From Gordonia amarae NBRC 15530 (GTDB lineage: Bacteria; Actinomycetota; Actinomycetes; Mycobacteriales; Mycobacteriaceae), in NCBI RefSeq assembly GCF_000241345.1, contig NZ_BAED01000061.1, positions 1-64,000 on the forward strand: a DNA stretch of 64,000 nt. The letters are read 5' to 3'. The notes under the pieces were generated by a model. It was not told the origin of the DNA. It did not search any database and was given only the letters and a program-made list of their open reading frames with translations. The stretch's first letter is position 1. Each line of letters starts with the position of its first letter. Positions 52,902-61,589 of the stretch are shown piece by piece. The translations under genes were made by a program, and so were the position numbers.

Positions 52902-53667
52902 CGGCGACAAGCTCTCCTTCCATGCTGTCCACGTCCGCGCCGTCGAAGTCGTCGTCGGCATGATCGTCGGCACCCTGGTCGGGGGCGGCATTGCGGCCAC
53001 GGTTGGGCCGGACCGCCTTGTAGCCGACGTTGCGCACGGTGCCGATCAGCGACTCGTGCTCGCTGCCGAGCTTGGCGCGCAGGCGTCGCACATGGACGTC
53101 GACGGTGCGGGTGCCGCCGAAGAAGTCGTAGCCCCACACCTCTTGCAACAGTTGCGCGCGGGTGAACACCCGGCCCGCGTTCTGCGCCAGATATTTGAGG
53201 AGTTCGAACTCCTTGTAGGTGAGGTCGAGCGGTTTGCCGCGCAGCCGGGCGGTGTAGGTGCCCTCGTCGATGACCAGCTCGCCGAGGGTGACCTTGCCGG
53301 CCGCCTCGTCGGTGCTCAGGCCACGGGTGCGCACCATGAGCAGGCGCAGCCGGGCGTCGATCTCGGCGGGGCCGGTGGCGGGCAGCAGGAACTCGTCGAT
53401 GCCCCAGTCGGCGTTGACGGCCACCAGGCCGCCTTCGGTGAGGACGGCGGCGACGGGTGTCGACGATCCGGTGCTGCCGAGGAGACGGCACAGGCCGCGG
53501 GCGGCGGCGAGGTCGGTGCGGGCGTCGACGATCGCCACATCCGCGTTGCCGACCTCCATCAGCGACGACACCTCTGTGGGCGCAACGCGGACGTTGTGCG
53601 CCAGCAACGACAGTGCGGGCAGCACCGAATCCGGGTTGGGGTCGGCGGTGAGGAGCAGGAGATCCAC
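52894..53667 (-). CDS. glnR: GlnR-type OmpR-family regulator of nitrogen metabolism
   Basis: 257 residues. The N-terminal receiver-like domain keeps Asp48 (IVDARTDL) but is atypical, as in the orphan GlnR family. The C-terminal winged helix (about 130-225: [55 protein letters not shown]) is nearly the mycobacterial sequence. It activates glnA, amtB and nitrate genes under nitrogen limitation. The C-terminal tail is acidic. Confidence 0.95.
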   Translation of the reverse strand: MDLLLLTADPNPDSVLPALSLLAHNVRVAPTEVSSLMEVGNADVAIVDARTDLAAARGLCRLLGSTGSSTPVAAVLTEGGLVAVNADWGIDEFLLPATGPAEIDARLRLLMVRTRGLSTDEAAGKVTLGELVIDEGTYTARLRGKPLDLTYKEFELLKYLAQNAGRVFTRAQLLQEVWGYDFFGGTRTVDVHVRRLRAKLGSEHESLIGTVRNVGYKAVRPNRGRNAAPDQGADDHADDDFDGADVDSMEGELVADE

Positions 53668-53778
53668 GAATGCAGCTCCGATCGGCTACGTCGGGCAGAC
53701 CGGAATGTATTAGGACCCGGTCCGCTTTGTGTCCATCGCCTTACCACCTTGTACGCGACAGATGACAGAATAACGCCA

Positions 53779-54738
53779 ATGTCGGACCCGGCTGTTAACA
53801 AGGCGCATACGCGAGGTCGTACCGGCGCGCCCACCAGCGGCAAAAGGCGGCATTTCGGGCACAACCGCCCGCTCATCGTGATCATTGTCATGGTGCTCGC
53901 CGCCGCCGGGGTGGCGTATCTGACAGACGCCGCGCTGGCCGTGCGGGCCGAACGATCGCTGGCGCGGGCGCTGCTGACCTCCCCGCGCGTCGACTACGAA
54001 CCACAGGTCACCCTCAAGGGCTTCCCGTTCATCAACCACGCCCGCGACGGCGAGTTCTCCGGCTCGATCATCACCGCCCGCGGGGTGCCGATCGAAGGCT
54101 GCGAGTCCCGCGGCGGCTGTTTCGCGGAGATGACCGTGCTCACCGGTGCCGTGAGGCCCGACACAGGCGGCGGTTTCCGGTTCGGTTCCGGCGACACCCT
54201 CACCGCCGACGACGTCACCGCCTCGGTCCGGCTCGATTCCCCCAACCTGGGCAGACTGCTGGGCATCACCGACCTGTACGTCACCACCCCTGCCGAACCG
54301 GGCAAGGCCGGCGCCGGCGGACCCGGTGACGGCGTCCTCACACGCTCACACGGGGTGGTGCTCAACGGGACGGTCGCCGTGCCGCCCACCCCGCCCGGCG
54401 GCCTGCCCACCCCGGCGACCTCCCCGTCGGCCTCGGGGTTCACCGGCGAAACGGTCCGGGTGAGCGTGCTGGTCGACCTGTCGCTCAGCGACGGCCGCCT
54501 GCGGGTGTCCGCGTACGGGCTGTACAAGGGCCCGGAGGAGCATGCCGACGCCGGCGATCTGGACACGAACCCGGCCAAGGCGGACCTGCTGCAGGCCGTG
54601 CTCAAGCGGTTCACGATCGCGCTCCCACCCATCCCGATGCCGTGGGGGATGTCACCGTCGTCGGTCACCAGCGCGGGCAGCGACATCCTCATCGAGGGCC
54701 GTTCCGATCATCGTGATCTCAGCCTGAACAGCTTCTGA
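53779..54738 (+). CDS. lmeA: LmeA-like DUF2993 protein
   Basis: 319 residues: basic cytosolic N-terminus, one membrane helix (PLIVIIVMVLAAAGVAYLTDAALA, about residues 31-54), then the DUF2993 lipid-binding domain (YEPQVTLKGFPFINHARDGEFSG). In M. smegmatis LmeA is needed for lipomannan elongation. A Pro/Thr/Ser-rich insertion lies near residues 195-220. The ATG at 53779 is used; the longer frame overlaps the divergent glnR. Confidence 0.85.
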   Translation: MSDPAVNKAHTRGRTGAPTSGKRRHFGHNRPLIVIIVMVLAAAGVAYLTDAALAVRAERSLARALLTSPRVDYEPQVTLKGFPFINHARDGEFSGSIITARGVPIEGCESRGGCFAEMTVLTGAVRPDTGGGFRFGSGDTLTADDVTASVRLDSPNLGRLLGITDLYVTTPAEPGKAGAGGPGDGVLTRSHGVVLNGTVAVPPTPPGGLPTPATSPSASGFTGETVRVSVLVDLSLSDGRLRVSAYGLYKGPEEHADAGDLDTNPAKADLLQAVLKRFTIALPPIPMPWGMSPSSVTSAGSDILIEGRSDHRDLSLNSF

Positions 54739-54817
54739 CCTGCGCTTCCATCCGGTAGTCGAGCATGTCCGGTGGTGCCGCGCACCCCGTGGGTGTGGGC
54801 GCGGCAACAGGCTCCTG

Positions 54818-54823
54818 TAGTCT
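54818..54823 (+). promoter_or_regulatory. -10 element of the leader peptide transcript
   Basis: TAGTCT, exactly 7 bases before the leader ATG, the spacing expected if transcription starts at the A of that ATG (leaderless message). Confidence 0.5.
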
Positions 54824-54830
54824 CGTCCCC

Positions 54831-54911
54831 ATGCAACAGCGCCGTGAGTTCCTTCTCACCCGTCGCCGCGCGATCGACTTCTGTCGTTGCGCCACTTGTT
54901 GCTGTCGCTGA
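54831..54911 (+). CDS. polycysteine leader peptide (26 aa)
   Basis: Short frame beginning MQQRREFLLTRRRAIDF and ending CRCATCCCR, five Cys in the last nine residues. It has no ribosome site and a -10 element 7 bases upstream, so it is probably leaderless. Polycysteine leaderless sORFs upstream of sulfur genes in mycobacteria are known cysteine-responsive attenuators. A perfect 12-base palindrome (CGCTGATCAGCG, 54906-54917) spans its stop. It is followed by the thiosulfate sulfurtransferase operon. Confidence 0.8.
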   Translation: MQQRREFLLTRRRAIDFCRCATCCCR

Positions 54912-54917
54912 TCAGCG
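54906..54917 (+). promoter_or_regulatory. attenuator hairpin at the leader stop codon
   Basis: CGCTGATCAGCG is fully self-complementary and includes the TGA stop of the leader. A ribosome stalled on the Cys codons would alter folding here. Confidence 0.45.
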
Positions 54918-55103
54918 ACCGCGCCGCGTTCCGCTCGACGGGTGAGCGCTTTCACCCAGAAGTGTCCCGTTCCCGGTGCATCTCGAAGGACAGCCATGTC
55001 CACGCCCGCAGCGTCCCGGCCTCTCCGTGCCGTCGGCCTGCAGACTCCCCACCAGCAAGATCCAAGAAAATCGAGACATCCTGTCTTTCGAAAGGACACC
55101 ACA

Positions 55104-55943
55104 ATGGCACGTTCCGACGTCCTGGTCAGCACCGAATGGGCTGAGCAGAACCTCAACGCCGACAAGACCGTCTTCGTCGAGGTCGACGAGGACACCAGCG
55201 CCTACGACGGCGGCCACATCCCCGGCGCCATCAAGCTCGACTGGAAGAAGGACCTGCAGGATCAGGTCCGTCGCGACTTCGTCAACCGCGAGCAGTTCTC
55301 GGCGCTGCTGTCCGAGCGCGGCATCGCCAACGACGACACCGTCATCCTGTACGGCGGCAACAACAACTGGTTCGCCGCCTACGCCTACTGGTACTTCAAG
55401 CTGTACGGCCATCAGGACGTCAAGCTGCTCGACGGCGGCCGCAAGAAGTGGGAGCTCGACGGCCGTCCGCTGTCGGCCGACGCCGTGAGCCGCCCGGCCA
55501 CCGAGTACAAGGCCGCCGATCCCGACACCTCGATCCGCGCCTTCCGCGACGAGACCATCGAGGCCATCGGCGTCAAGAACCTCGTCGACGTGCGTAGCCC
55601 CGACGAGTTCTCCGGCAAGATCCTCGCTCCCGCGCACCTGCCGCAGGAGCAGAGCCAGCGTCCCGGCCACATCCCCGGCGCCATCAACGTGCCGTGGAGC
55701 AAGGCCGCCAACGAGGACGGCACCTTCAAGTCCGACGAGGATCTCGCCGAACTGTACAAGGAGGCCGGTCTCGACGGTGAGAAGGAAACCATCGCCTACT
55801 GCCGCATCGGCGAGCGTTCGAGCCACACCTGGTTCGTGCTCCAGGAACTCCTGGGCCACAAGAACGTGAAGAACTACGACGGCAGCTGGACCGAATACGG
55901 CTCGCTCGTCGGCGTGCCGGTGGAACTCGGAGAAGGAAAGTAA
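55104..55943 (+). CDS. thiosulfate sulfurtransferase (rhodanese, CysA/SseA type)
   Basis: 279-residue two-domain rhodanese. The catalytic loop CRIGERS starts at Cys233 in the C-terminal domain; the N-terminal domain (VFVEVDEDTSAYDGGHIPGAIKLDW) has no active Cys. It moves sulfane sulfur from thiosulfate to thiols or acceptors. The ATG at 55104 follows GAAAGGA; the longer frame from 54942 is leader RNA. Syntenic with Rv0815c (cysA2). Confidence 0.94.
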   Translation: MARSDVLVSTEWAEQNLNADKTVFVEVDEDTSAYDGGHIPGAIKLDWKKDLQDQVRRDFVNREQFSALLSERGIANDDTVILYGGNNNWFAAYAYWYFKLYGHQDVKLLDGGRKKWELDGRPLSADAVSRPATEYKAADPDTSIRAFRDETIEAIGVKNLVDVRSPDEFSGKILAPAHLPQEQSQRPGHIPGAINVPWSKAANEDGTFKSDEDLAELYKEAGLDGEKETIAYCRIGERSSHTWFVLQELLGHKNVKNYDGSWTEYGSLVGVPVELGEGK

Positions 55944-55949
55944 TCAGTT

Positions 55950-56255
55950 ATGTGTGGTGCACCCAAACAGGGCCAGAAGTTGCCGGCGGGCGTTGACGTG
56001 GAGAAGGAGACCGTGCTCCTGGGCACCGTGTCCGACGCCGCGGGCGCTCCTGTCGCCGGCGCATTTGTCCGGTTGCTCGACTCGACCGGCGAGTTCACCG
56101 CCGAGGTCGTGGCCAGCGCCACGGGCGACTTCCGGTTCTTCGCCGCTCCGGGCACCTGGACGCTGCGGGCGCTCAGCTCGGTCGGCAACGGTGATGTCAC
56201 CGTGAGCCCGGAAGGTCCCGGCGTTCACGAGCACGACATCACGGTCGCCAAGTAA
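55950..56255 (+). CDS. sseC: DUF1416 protein (SseC-like)
   Basis: 101 residues with a Cys near the N-terminus (MCGAPKQGQ) and a transthyretin-like beta fold (VLLGTVSDAAGAPVAGAFVRLLDSTGEF). It is always paired with the CysA2-type sulfurtransferase in mycobacteria; the role is unknown but sulfur-related. It follows 6 bases after the sulfurtransferase. Confidence 0.92.
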   Translation: MCGAPKQGQKLPAGVDVEKETVLLGTVSDAAGAPVAGAFVRLLDSTGEFTAEVVASATGDFRFFAAPGTWTLRALSSVGNGDVTVSPEGPGVHEHDITVAK

Positions 56256-56271
56256 ATCGGCTGTACCGAAC

Positions 56272-56306
56272 AGGCCCGGTCACCTCACGGTGGCCGGGCC
56301 TGTCGG
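56272..56306 (+). terminator. hairpin terminator after the sulfur operon
   Basis: CAGGCCCGG and CCGGGCCTG form a 9-bp GC stem around a 15-base loop, shortly after the DUF1416 stop. No T run. Confidence 0.6.
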
Positions 56307-56340
56307 CGTCTTGCGGGCCGGTGTCCTGCGAGTCGGCGTC

Positions 56341-56754
56341 TCAGACGATGTCCGCGGCGAACACAGCGGACCGCTTGAGCATGGCCTGTGCCTGCCTGGG
56401 CAGTTCGGGGGCATTGCTGCGGACCGGCACGATGCGCGGATTGGTGATGTGTACGACCTTCCCCTTGGGCAGTTTCACGTCGGCCTCACCCGCCGCGAGC
56501 ACGTTCTTGGCCCAGTTGGTCTTGCCGTGCACCAGCCCGATCGCCAACACATTGCCCTTCTGGAACGAGCTGACCGGCGTCTCGTAAGCCTTGCCGGAGG
56601 TGCGCCCGACATGCTTGACGACGCTGAAGAACGGCATCTTCTTGGCGCTCGCGTTCGCGAACGGCGCGAAATACTTGTTGAGGAAGTCCTCGACCTTGCC
56701 CGGAATCAGCATCGGCGTCTCGGGGGTGGCGTTGGGGTGCTTGGACGAGCCCAT
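56341..56754 (-). CDS. deazaflavin (F420)-dependent nitroreductase-family protein
   Basis: 137 residues of the Ddn-like split-barrel family: VGRTSGKAYETPVSSFQKGNVLAIGLVHGKTNWAKNVLAAGEADVKL. These proteins use F420H2 in mycobacteria. The ATG at 56754 is preceded by AAGGGAC; upstream in-frame starts add unrelated sequence. Substrate unknown. Confidence 0.85.
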   Translation of the reverse strand: MGSSKHPNATPETPMLIPGKVEDFLNKYFAPFANASAKKMPFFSVVKHVGRTSGKAYETPVSSFQKGNVLAIGLVHGKTNWAKNVLAAGEADVKLPKGKVVHITNPRIVPVRSNAPELPRQAQAMLKRSAVFAADIV

Positions 56755-56864
56755 CTCGTGTGTCCCTTCGTGTGGTGGTCCGCTCTCCATCATGCCCGGC
56801 GCCGAGGTCATGCGGCTGATCGACGTCAACCGATCATCCCGGAAATCTGCCTACGATCGGGCGC

Positions 56865-58526
56865 ATGAGCGCCCACGGCACGATCCCTGCATCGCCTGGA
56901 TCGTGGCGCGGGGTGGCCGCCGCCGTCGCCGACCTGATTGCCTCGGGTGCGCTGATCGCCGCCACTCTCGCATTGGTCGCGTCGTTCGTCTTTCCGCAGT
57001 GGCTGATGTCGTACGGCCACTCGCCGCGAACAGCACTACCGTGGCAATTGCTGGCCGGCGCCGTCCTCGTGGTGTTCCTGTGGTGGCGGCACACGACCTG
57101 GGCGGTCACCGCCGCGGGCGGGGTCGCGGCGGGAGCCGGGCTGACGATCCTGCTCATCGGTGTCGACCATTTCGCCCCCGGTGGTGCCGGTGTCGGCGGC
57201 CGCAGCACGCTGACGGTGCTCGCTCTGTTCCTGCTGGCTGTGCACGGTTTGCTCGCGCCGGTGGTCACCGGACCCGACGACCGCCGCGATTCGGTGTGGT
57301 GGCCGGCCGTCGGGACCGCGGCCGGCGTGGCACTGTCTGTGCCGATGGTCTGGGCCGCGGTCGTCCCGATACCGGCGCACCTCAACGATCACCAGCGCGT
57401 CGCCACGTCGGCGCGGCAGCCCACGTTCTCCACCGAGTTGACGGGCAAACCCGCGGGAGCCGGTGACCGGGCCGTGACGCTGGCGTCGTCAGCGCAGGGC
57501 ACGGTCACCGTTCGGACGGCGCAGTCCGGTCCCGACGGGTCATCGAAGGCGCCGCCCAGGATGGTGGTGGAGGGCCGCACCGGTCCGACATCCCGGCTGT
57601 CGGGTGAGCAACGAGCCTTGTGGCAGTTCGCACGCGATGGTGCCGAACTGCTCGGCACACCCGTCATCGGCGGCAACTCCGTCTACCTGCGCTACGCCCA
57701 GTGGGGTGCGCTGGGCACCGACAAACCTACGCCGCGCAACGTCAAGGCCGCCGGCAAACGTATCGTGGCGCTGGGGCTGTCCAGCGGGCGCAAGATCGGC
57801 GAGTTCGATCCCCCGTCACGCGACCACGTCCTGGTGGGCGCGGGCACGGACTACCTCGTGTTCACCCGTGGCGACGAGGTTGTCACGCAGGTCACGGTCA
57901 CCGACTCGCACGGCACGCCTCGTTGGTCGACGGCATGGCAGGAGCAGCGGAACTGGCCCGACGACAGTTGCGGTTACGCCGCCGCGGTGGCGGCCGGCGA
58001 CGGCGTACTGGTCTCGGTGCAATGCGACAGGCTGCCGCTGCGCGTGGAACTCCGCGACGCGGTTTCCGGCGGCACCCGCTGGGCCGGCACGGTCACGGGC
58101 ACAACCGGAATCTGCGGTGCGTCCGCGGTCGACACCGGGTCGACTCTCGTGATCGCGACCTGCGGCGCATCGACAGGAGACACACGCGGACCGCTGGTCC
58201 TCGCCGGGTTCGGCGACGACGGCTCTCAGCGCTGGCACTTGGACCTCGCCGAACCGTATGTGACCTCATACCCGCGGTACCGGTTCTACTTCTATCCCGC
58301 CGAGTACGCGGTCACCTACCGGCAAGGTTCGGGTGTCATCGTCGCCGACAACGACGGTCTGACCGTCATCGACCCGGTCACCGGCAAGCAACTCGCGCGT
58401 CACCCGATCACGTTCCCGAGCGACATCCACTACCCTGCGGTGTCCGTGACCACGCTCGGCGTGATCGTCCACAACGCCCGCTGGGACGCCGGTACCAACC
58501 GCTCCGCACCCCTCTGGGTCGACTGA
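56865..58526 (+). CDS. membrane protein with beta-propeller-like extracytoplasmic domain
   Basis: 553 residues. Four hydrophobic segments lie between about residues 18 and 170. The remaining 380 residues are outside and read like PQQ/WD-type blades (IVALGLSSGRKIGEF, YLVFTRGDEVVTQVTVTD, VELRDAVSGGTRWAGTV, VIDPVTGKQLARHPI), with four to five Cys likely in disulfides. No catalytic motif is evident. Uncharacterised actinobacterial family, perhaps a cell-surface assembly or sensing protein. Confidence 0.75.
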   Translation: MSAHGTIPASPGSWRGVAAAVADLIASGALIAATLALVASFVFPQWLMSYGHSPRTALPWQLLAGAVLVVFLWWRHTTWAVTAAGGVAAGAGLTILLIGVDHFAPGGAGVGGRSTLTVLALFLLAVHGLLAPVVTGPDDRRDSVWWPAVGTAAGVALSVPMVWAAVVPIPAHLNDHQRVATSARQPTFSTELTGKPAGAGDRAVTLASSAQGTVTVRTAQSGPDGSSKAPPRMVVEGRTGPTSRLSGEQRALWQFARDGAELLGTPVIGGNSVYLRYAQWGALGTDKPTPRNVKAAGKRIVALGLSSGRKIGEFDPPSRDHVLVGAGTDYLVFTRGDEVVTQVTVTDSHGTPRWSTAWQEQRNWPDDSCGYAAAVAAGDGVLVSVQCDRLPLRVELRDAVSGGTRWAGTVTGTTGICGASAVDTGSTLVIATCGASTGDTRGPLVLAGFGDDGSQRWHLDLAEPYVTSYPRYRFYFYPAEYAVTYRQGSGVIVADNDGLTVIDPVTGKQLARHPITFPSDIHYPAVSVTTLGVIVHNARWDAGTNRSAPLWVD

Positions 58527-58863
58527 GCGTGATCGGCGTGCCCGCGCCTTCCCTCGTCGCCGACTTCGTCCCGCCCATTGACTGTCGCACCCATACAGCG
58601 CGACGATCCTGCTGTGCCAGGTCACCCAGGTACCGAGCCGCGCCGGCGGCGAGTTGACAGGTCCGGTCCGGGTCTCCGGCTGATCCGGGGTCCGTTGAAT
58701 ATGCGAAATGGTTCTTGCCCCAATAAATGAGGTCAACCGCAAGGGTAAATTTCGCGCTGGAGGACATCGTTCTGGCGTAACGGTAGACAACCATCCCCCA
58801 CGTATCCCTAATCTGGACATCCCAGACACCTCGACAACTCTTCTCAGGAAAGGAGAATCGCCG
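58527..58863. other. 337-base stretch without a supported gene
   Basis: GC falls in the second half (from about 58690). A reverse frame at 58408-58794 has no recognisable family and overlaps the propeller gene. The right end holds the promoter and AGGAAAGGAG ribosome site of the TPR-like gene. Confidence 0.5.
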
Positions 58864-59443
58864 ATGGCGATCGACTACTCACGACAGAAAAGTCCCCCCT
58901 GATAAATAGGCCACACCAATCCTCAACCGGTGACACCACTCGACCGACCCGCGCACAGGGACACGACTGGCTACAGGCTGCCATTGACTGCATCGAACAC
59001 GACAACATTCCGCAAGCCAACGAGCAGATGGAGCGTGCGCTTTCCGAGTATTCCCGGGCCAGCAAGCTGGATCCGGACGACGCGAGCTACTCCGCATCCG
59101 TCGGATACGCCGAGGCCCTGGTCGGCAACATCGATAAGGGACATGACCTCCTCAAAGCGGCCCACGAGAAACTACCGGAGGACGGCGACATCCGGGCAAT
59201 GCACGCTCAGGTTCTCCTGGCAATGGTCGAATATAGTGTGTCGACATACGACGACGACTCGTGGGATATCCTCTCGGAGAAACAGCTCAATTCCTGCAAA
59301 GAGAAGATGACCATCGTCGACGCCCTTGAGATCAAAGGACATCCGGAAGTTGAAGAATCCCCCGCGGGGAGCGAGTCGTCGATCAGTACGGCCTCGAACG
59401 GCGGGAGATCTATGGTGCATCTTCACTTTCCAGGCACGGTTAA
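58864..59443 (+). pseudogene. TPR-like protein gene with two apparent frameshifts at C runs
   Basis: Starts at 58864 behind AAGGAG and reads MAIDYSRQKSPP before a stop at 58900. One extra C in the CCCCCC run at 58894-58899 continues into LINRPHQSSTGDTTRPTRAQ and a TPR-like helical region (ANEQMERALSEYSRASKLDP; YAEALVGNIDKGHDLLKAA). A second extra C in the CCCCC run at 59360-59364 leads to a sensible end (VVDQYGLERREIYGASS) with TAA at 59441-59443, 9 bases before sigJ. The corrected protein has about 190 residues and is less GC-rich than its neighbours. It is either a decayed gene, a slippage-controlled gene or a sequencing error. No family beyond TPR is recognised. Confidence 0.6.
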
Positions 59444-59452
59444 GCTCGAGGT

Positions 59453-60394
59453 GTGCCCATCGATACGCCACCGACAAGCGCCGCTAACGACGAGTTCGAA
59501 GCATTGCGACCACATCTGCTGGCCGTCGGCTACCGGCTCACCGGTACTTACGCCGACGCCGAGGATCTGGTGCAGGAGGCATGGATCCGGTGGGCCGGCT
59601 ACGGCGACACCATCGACAATCTTCGGGCGTGGCTGACGACGGTGGTCGGTCGTCTCGCACTGGACCGACTACGGTCGGCCCAGAATCGCAGGGAAAGCTA
59701 TGTGGGACAGTGGCTTCCCGAACCCGTCGTGATCGGATTGCAGGCCGATCCGGGCAAGAGCGATCCGTTGAATGTGGTGGTGGCCGGTGAGGACGCCCGG
59801 TTCGCGGTGATGGTGGTGCTCGACCAACTGAACCCCGATCAGCGGGTGGCGTTCGTCCTGCACGACGGTTTCGGTGTGCCGTTCCCGGAGATCGCCGACG
59901 TGCTGGGCACCACCGCACCGGCCGCACGCCAACTGGCCTCGCGAGCCAGAAAGGCGGTGGCCGGGGCGCCCCCACCGGTGCCGGCCGACGAGCACAACGC
60001 GATCGCCGGCTCACTGATGGCCGCATTGGCCTCCGGCGACCTGGCCGCCGTGGTCGGCCTGCTGCATCCGGATGTCACCTTCACCGGCGACGCCAACCGG
60101 CGGGCACCCACCGCGCCGCGGGTCATCACCGGCCCGGACAAGGTGGCCCGGTTCCTGTTCGGCCTGGCCCGCCGGTACGGCCCGAACTGGCTGGCCGGGT
60201 CCGAGCTCGCCCGGATCAACGGCGAACTGGGCACCTACACGCCGGGTGCACCCCCGGTCGACGGTTTCCCGGAGCTGAATCCGCGGATCACGGTGATGAC
60301 GGTGCGCGACGGGAAGGTGTGCGCGCTGTGGGACATCGCCAACCCGGACAAGTTCACCGGCTCCCCACTGCGGCAGGATCCTGGTCAGGACTGA
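59453..60394 (+). CDS. sigJ: ECF sigma factor SigJ (ECF41 family)
   Basis: 313 residues: sigma region 2 (about 15-85, LLAVGYRLTGTYADAEDLVQEAWIRW), region 4 (about 110-170, VAFVLHDGFGVPFPEIADVLGTTAPAARQLASRARKAV) and a C-terminal SnoaL-like extension (about 185-300). The ECF41 marks WLPEP (near residue 85) and NPDKF near the C-terminus are present. ECF41 factors are controlled by this extension instead of an anti-sigma factor. Start GTG. The neighbouring convergent gene is the expected ECF41-linked partner and carries a matching promoter. Confidence 0.93.
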   Translation: MPIDTPPTSAANDEFEALRPHLLAVGYRLTGTYADAEDLVQEAWIRWAGYGDTIDNLRAWLTTVVGRLALDRLRSAQNRRESYVGQWLPEPVVIGLQADPGKSDPLNVVVAGEDARFAVMVVLDQLNPDQRVAFVLHDGFGVPFPEIADVLGTTAPAARQLASRARKAVAGAPPPVPADEHNAIAGSLMAALASGDLAAVVGLLHPDVTFTGDANRRAPTAPRVITGPDKVARFLFGLARRYGPNWLAGSELARINGELGTYTPGAPPVDGFPELNPRITVMTVRDGKVCALWDIANPDKFTGSPLRQDPGQD

Positions 60395-60981
60395 GCGGGA
60401 TCGGTCGCCCAGGGCACCCGGCAGGCGTCGCCGGAGCTGAAGCCCTGCTCGGTGATGCCGAGCGCCGAATACATCCTCGCCCGCATGTTCTCCACCCCGA
60501 TCTGGTAGGTCAGCTCGATGACGCCGTCGTCGCCGAATCGGTGGCGCAGGTCGTCGACCTGTTCGTCGGTGATGGTGTGCGGGTCTGTGGTCATCGCGCC
60601 GGCGTAGGCGATGGCGGCACGTTCGTCGTCGCTGAACAGTTCGGAGGTTGTGTAGTCGTCGATGTGCCGGAGCCGGTCGACGTCCAGGTTGTCGAGGCGC
60701 ATCAGCATCGAACCGAAGTCCACGCACCACGAGCAGCCGACGGTGCGGGCCACCGAGAACACGGCCAGTTCGCGGACCCCACCGGGCAGCACCGTCGACC
60801 CGCGTTCGAGCATCGTCTCGTGGACGGCGTTGGCGACGAGCAGCTTTCGATGGTGGGCGGCGATGGTGAAGGGTTCGGGCACCTCACCGAAACGCCGCTT
60901 GGCGATCCGGTACATCAGCCGGGTCAGCAGACCGGCGCGTTGCGGGGACAGCGGTTCGATTCGCGTTCTGATCTCACTCAT
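60385..60981 (-). CDS. ECF41-linked carboxymuconolactone decarboxylase-fold protein
   Basis: 198 residues of the CMD/AhpD fold with CxxC in ARTVGCSWCVDFG. ECF41 sigma factors are typically linked to such redox genes. The ATG at 60981 is used because the ECF41-type promoter at 60990-61016 would start transcription at about this codon, making longer frames (from 60987 or 61029) unlikely under that promoter. It overlaps the sigJ end by 10 bases, convergent. Redox substrate unknown. Confidence 0.85.
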   Translation of the reverse strand: MSEIRTRIEPLSPQRAGLLTRLMYRIAKRRFGEVPEPFTIAAHHRKLLVANAVHETMLERGSTVLPGGVRELAVFSVARTVGCSWCVDFGSMLMRLDNLDVDRLRHIDDYTTSELFSDDERAAIAYAGAMTTDPHTITDEQVDDLRHRFGDDGVIELTYQIGVENMRARMYSALGITEQGFSSGDACRVPWATDPAQS

Positions 60982-60989
60982 ACCCATCG

Positions 60990-61016
60990 GACGAGACAGC
61001 CGGCCGAAGTGTGACG
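60990..61016 (-). promoter_or_regulatory. ECF41-type promoter of the CMD-fold gene
   Basis: On the minus strand CGTCACA, 16 bases, CGTC. The published ECF41 consensus as I recall it is TGTCACA-N16-CGTC, so one base differs and the spacing is exact. It precedes the partner gene of sigJ. Confidence 0.75.
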
Positions 61017-61193
61017 CCCGGGCGTTCATAAGGTCGAACAGCGGTGCCCTGCCTTCCCTCGGCCGCCTCGGTGATTCTTCGGTGACGATGACCGCGCCGG
61101 CGATCGTTCACGTGGGCTGACGACCATCGGCACGCGCCCACCGGATCCGCCTACGATCAGGCACATGGACGACGCCGCATGCGCCCGGGGGAA

Positions 61194-61589
61194 CTATCCG
61201 GTGACGATGACCGGGGTCATCGCACCTTTGCCGATCACCCGGTCGCTGGTGGCGATCGCGAGTCCGCGCCGGGTTGCCTGAGCAACGATCATCCGGTCGA
61301 ACGGGTCGCGGTGCTCCCAATTCAGCTGGCCCGCCAACGTCGCGTCCGCCGAATCCATCACGAGTTCCGACGCCACCATCGCGTTGAGCGTCTCCGCCCA
61401 ACTCGACAGGATCCCCGCACCGTCGAGCCGGCCGATCCTGGTTTTGATCGCGATCTCCCACGCCGAAGCGGCTGAGACGAACAGTTCATTAGCGGGGTCG
61501 TCGAGTATCGCCCGGGCGGGCGCGGCCACCCGTTCCGGCGACGACACAAGCCACAGAAGGGCGTTCGTGTCCAGCAGCACCGCCGTCAC
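61194..61589 (-). CDS. vapC: PIN-domain ribonuclease toxin (VapC family)
   Basis: 131 residues: VLLDTNALLWLVSS (Asp), NELFVSAASAWEIAIKTRIGRLD (Glu), REHRDPFDRMIVAQA-type stretch WEHRDPFDRMIVAQATRRG (Asp pair) give the PIN metal site. The GTG start overlaps the antitoxin stop (GTGA). Confidence 0.9.
   Translation of the reverse strand: MTAVLLDTNALLWLVSSPERVAAPARAILDDPANELFVSAASAWEIAIKTRIGRLDGAGILSSWAETLNAMVASELVMDSADATLAGQLNWEHRDPFDRMIVAQATRRGLAIATSDRVIGKGAMTPVIVTG

Noticed and set aside
58408-58794. 128-codon reverse frame over the end of the propeller gene
   Set aside because: Overlaps a well-supported gene and has no recognisable domain; the N-terminal part looks protein-like but not enough to call.
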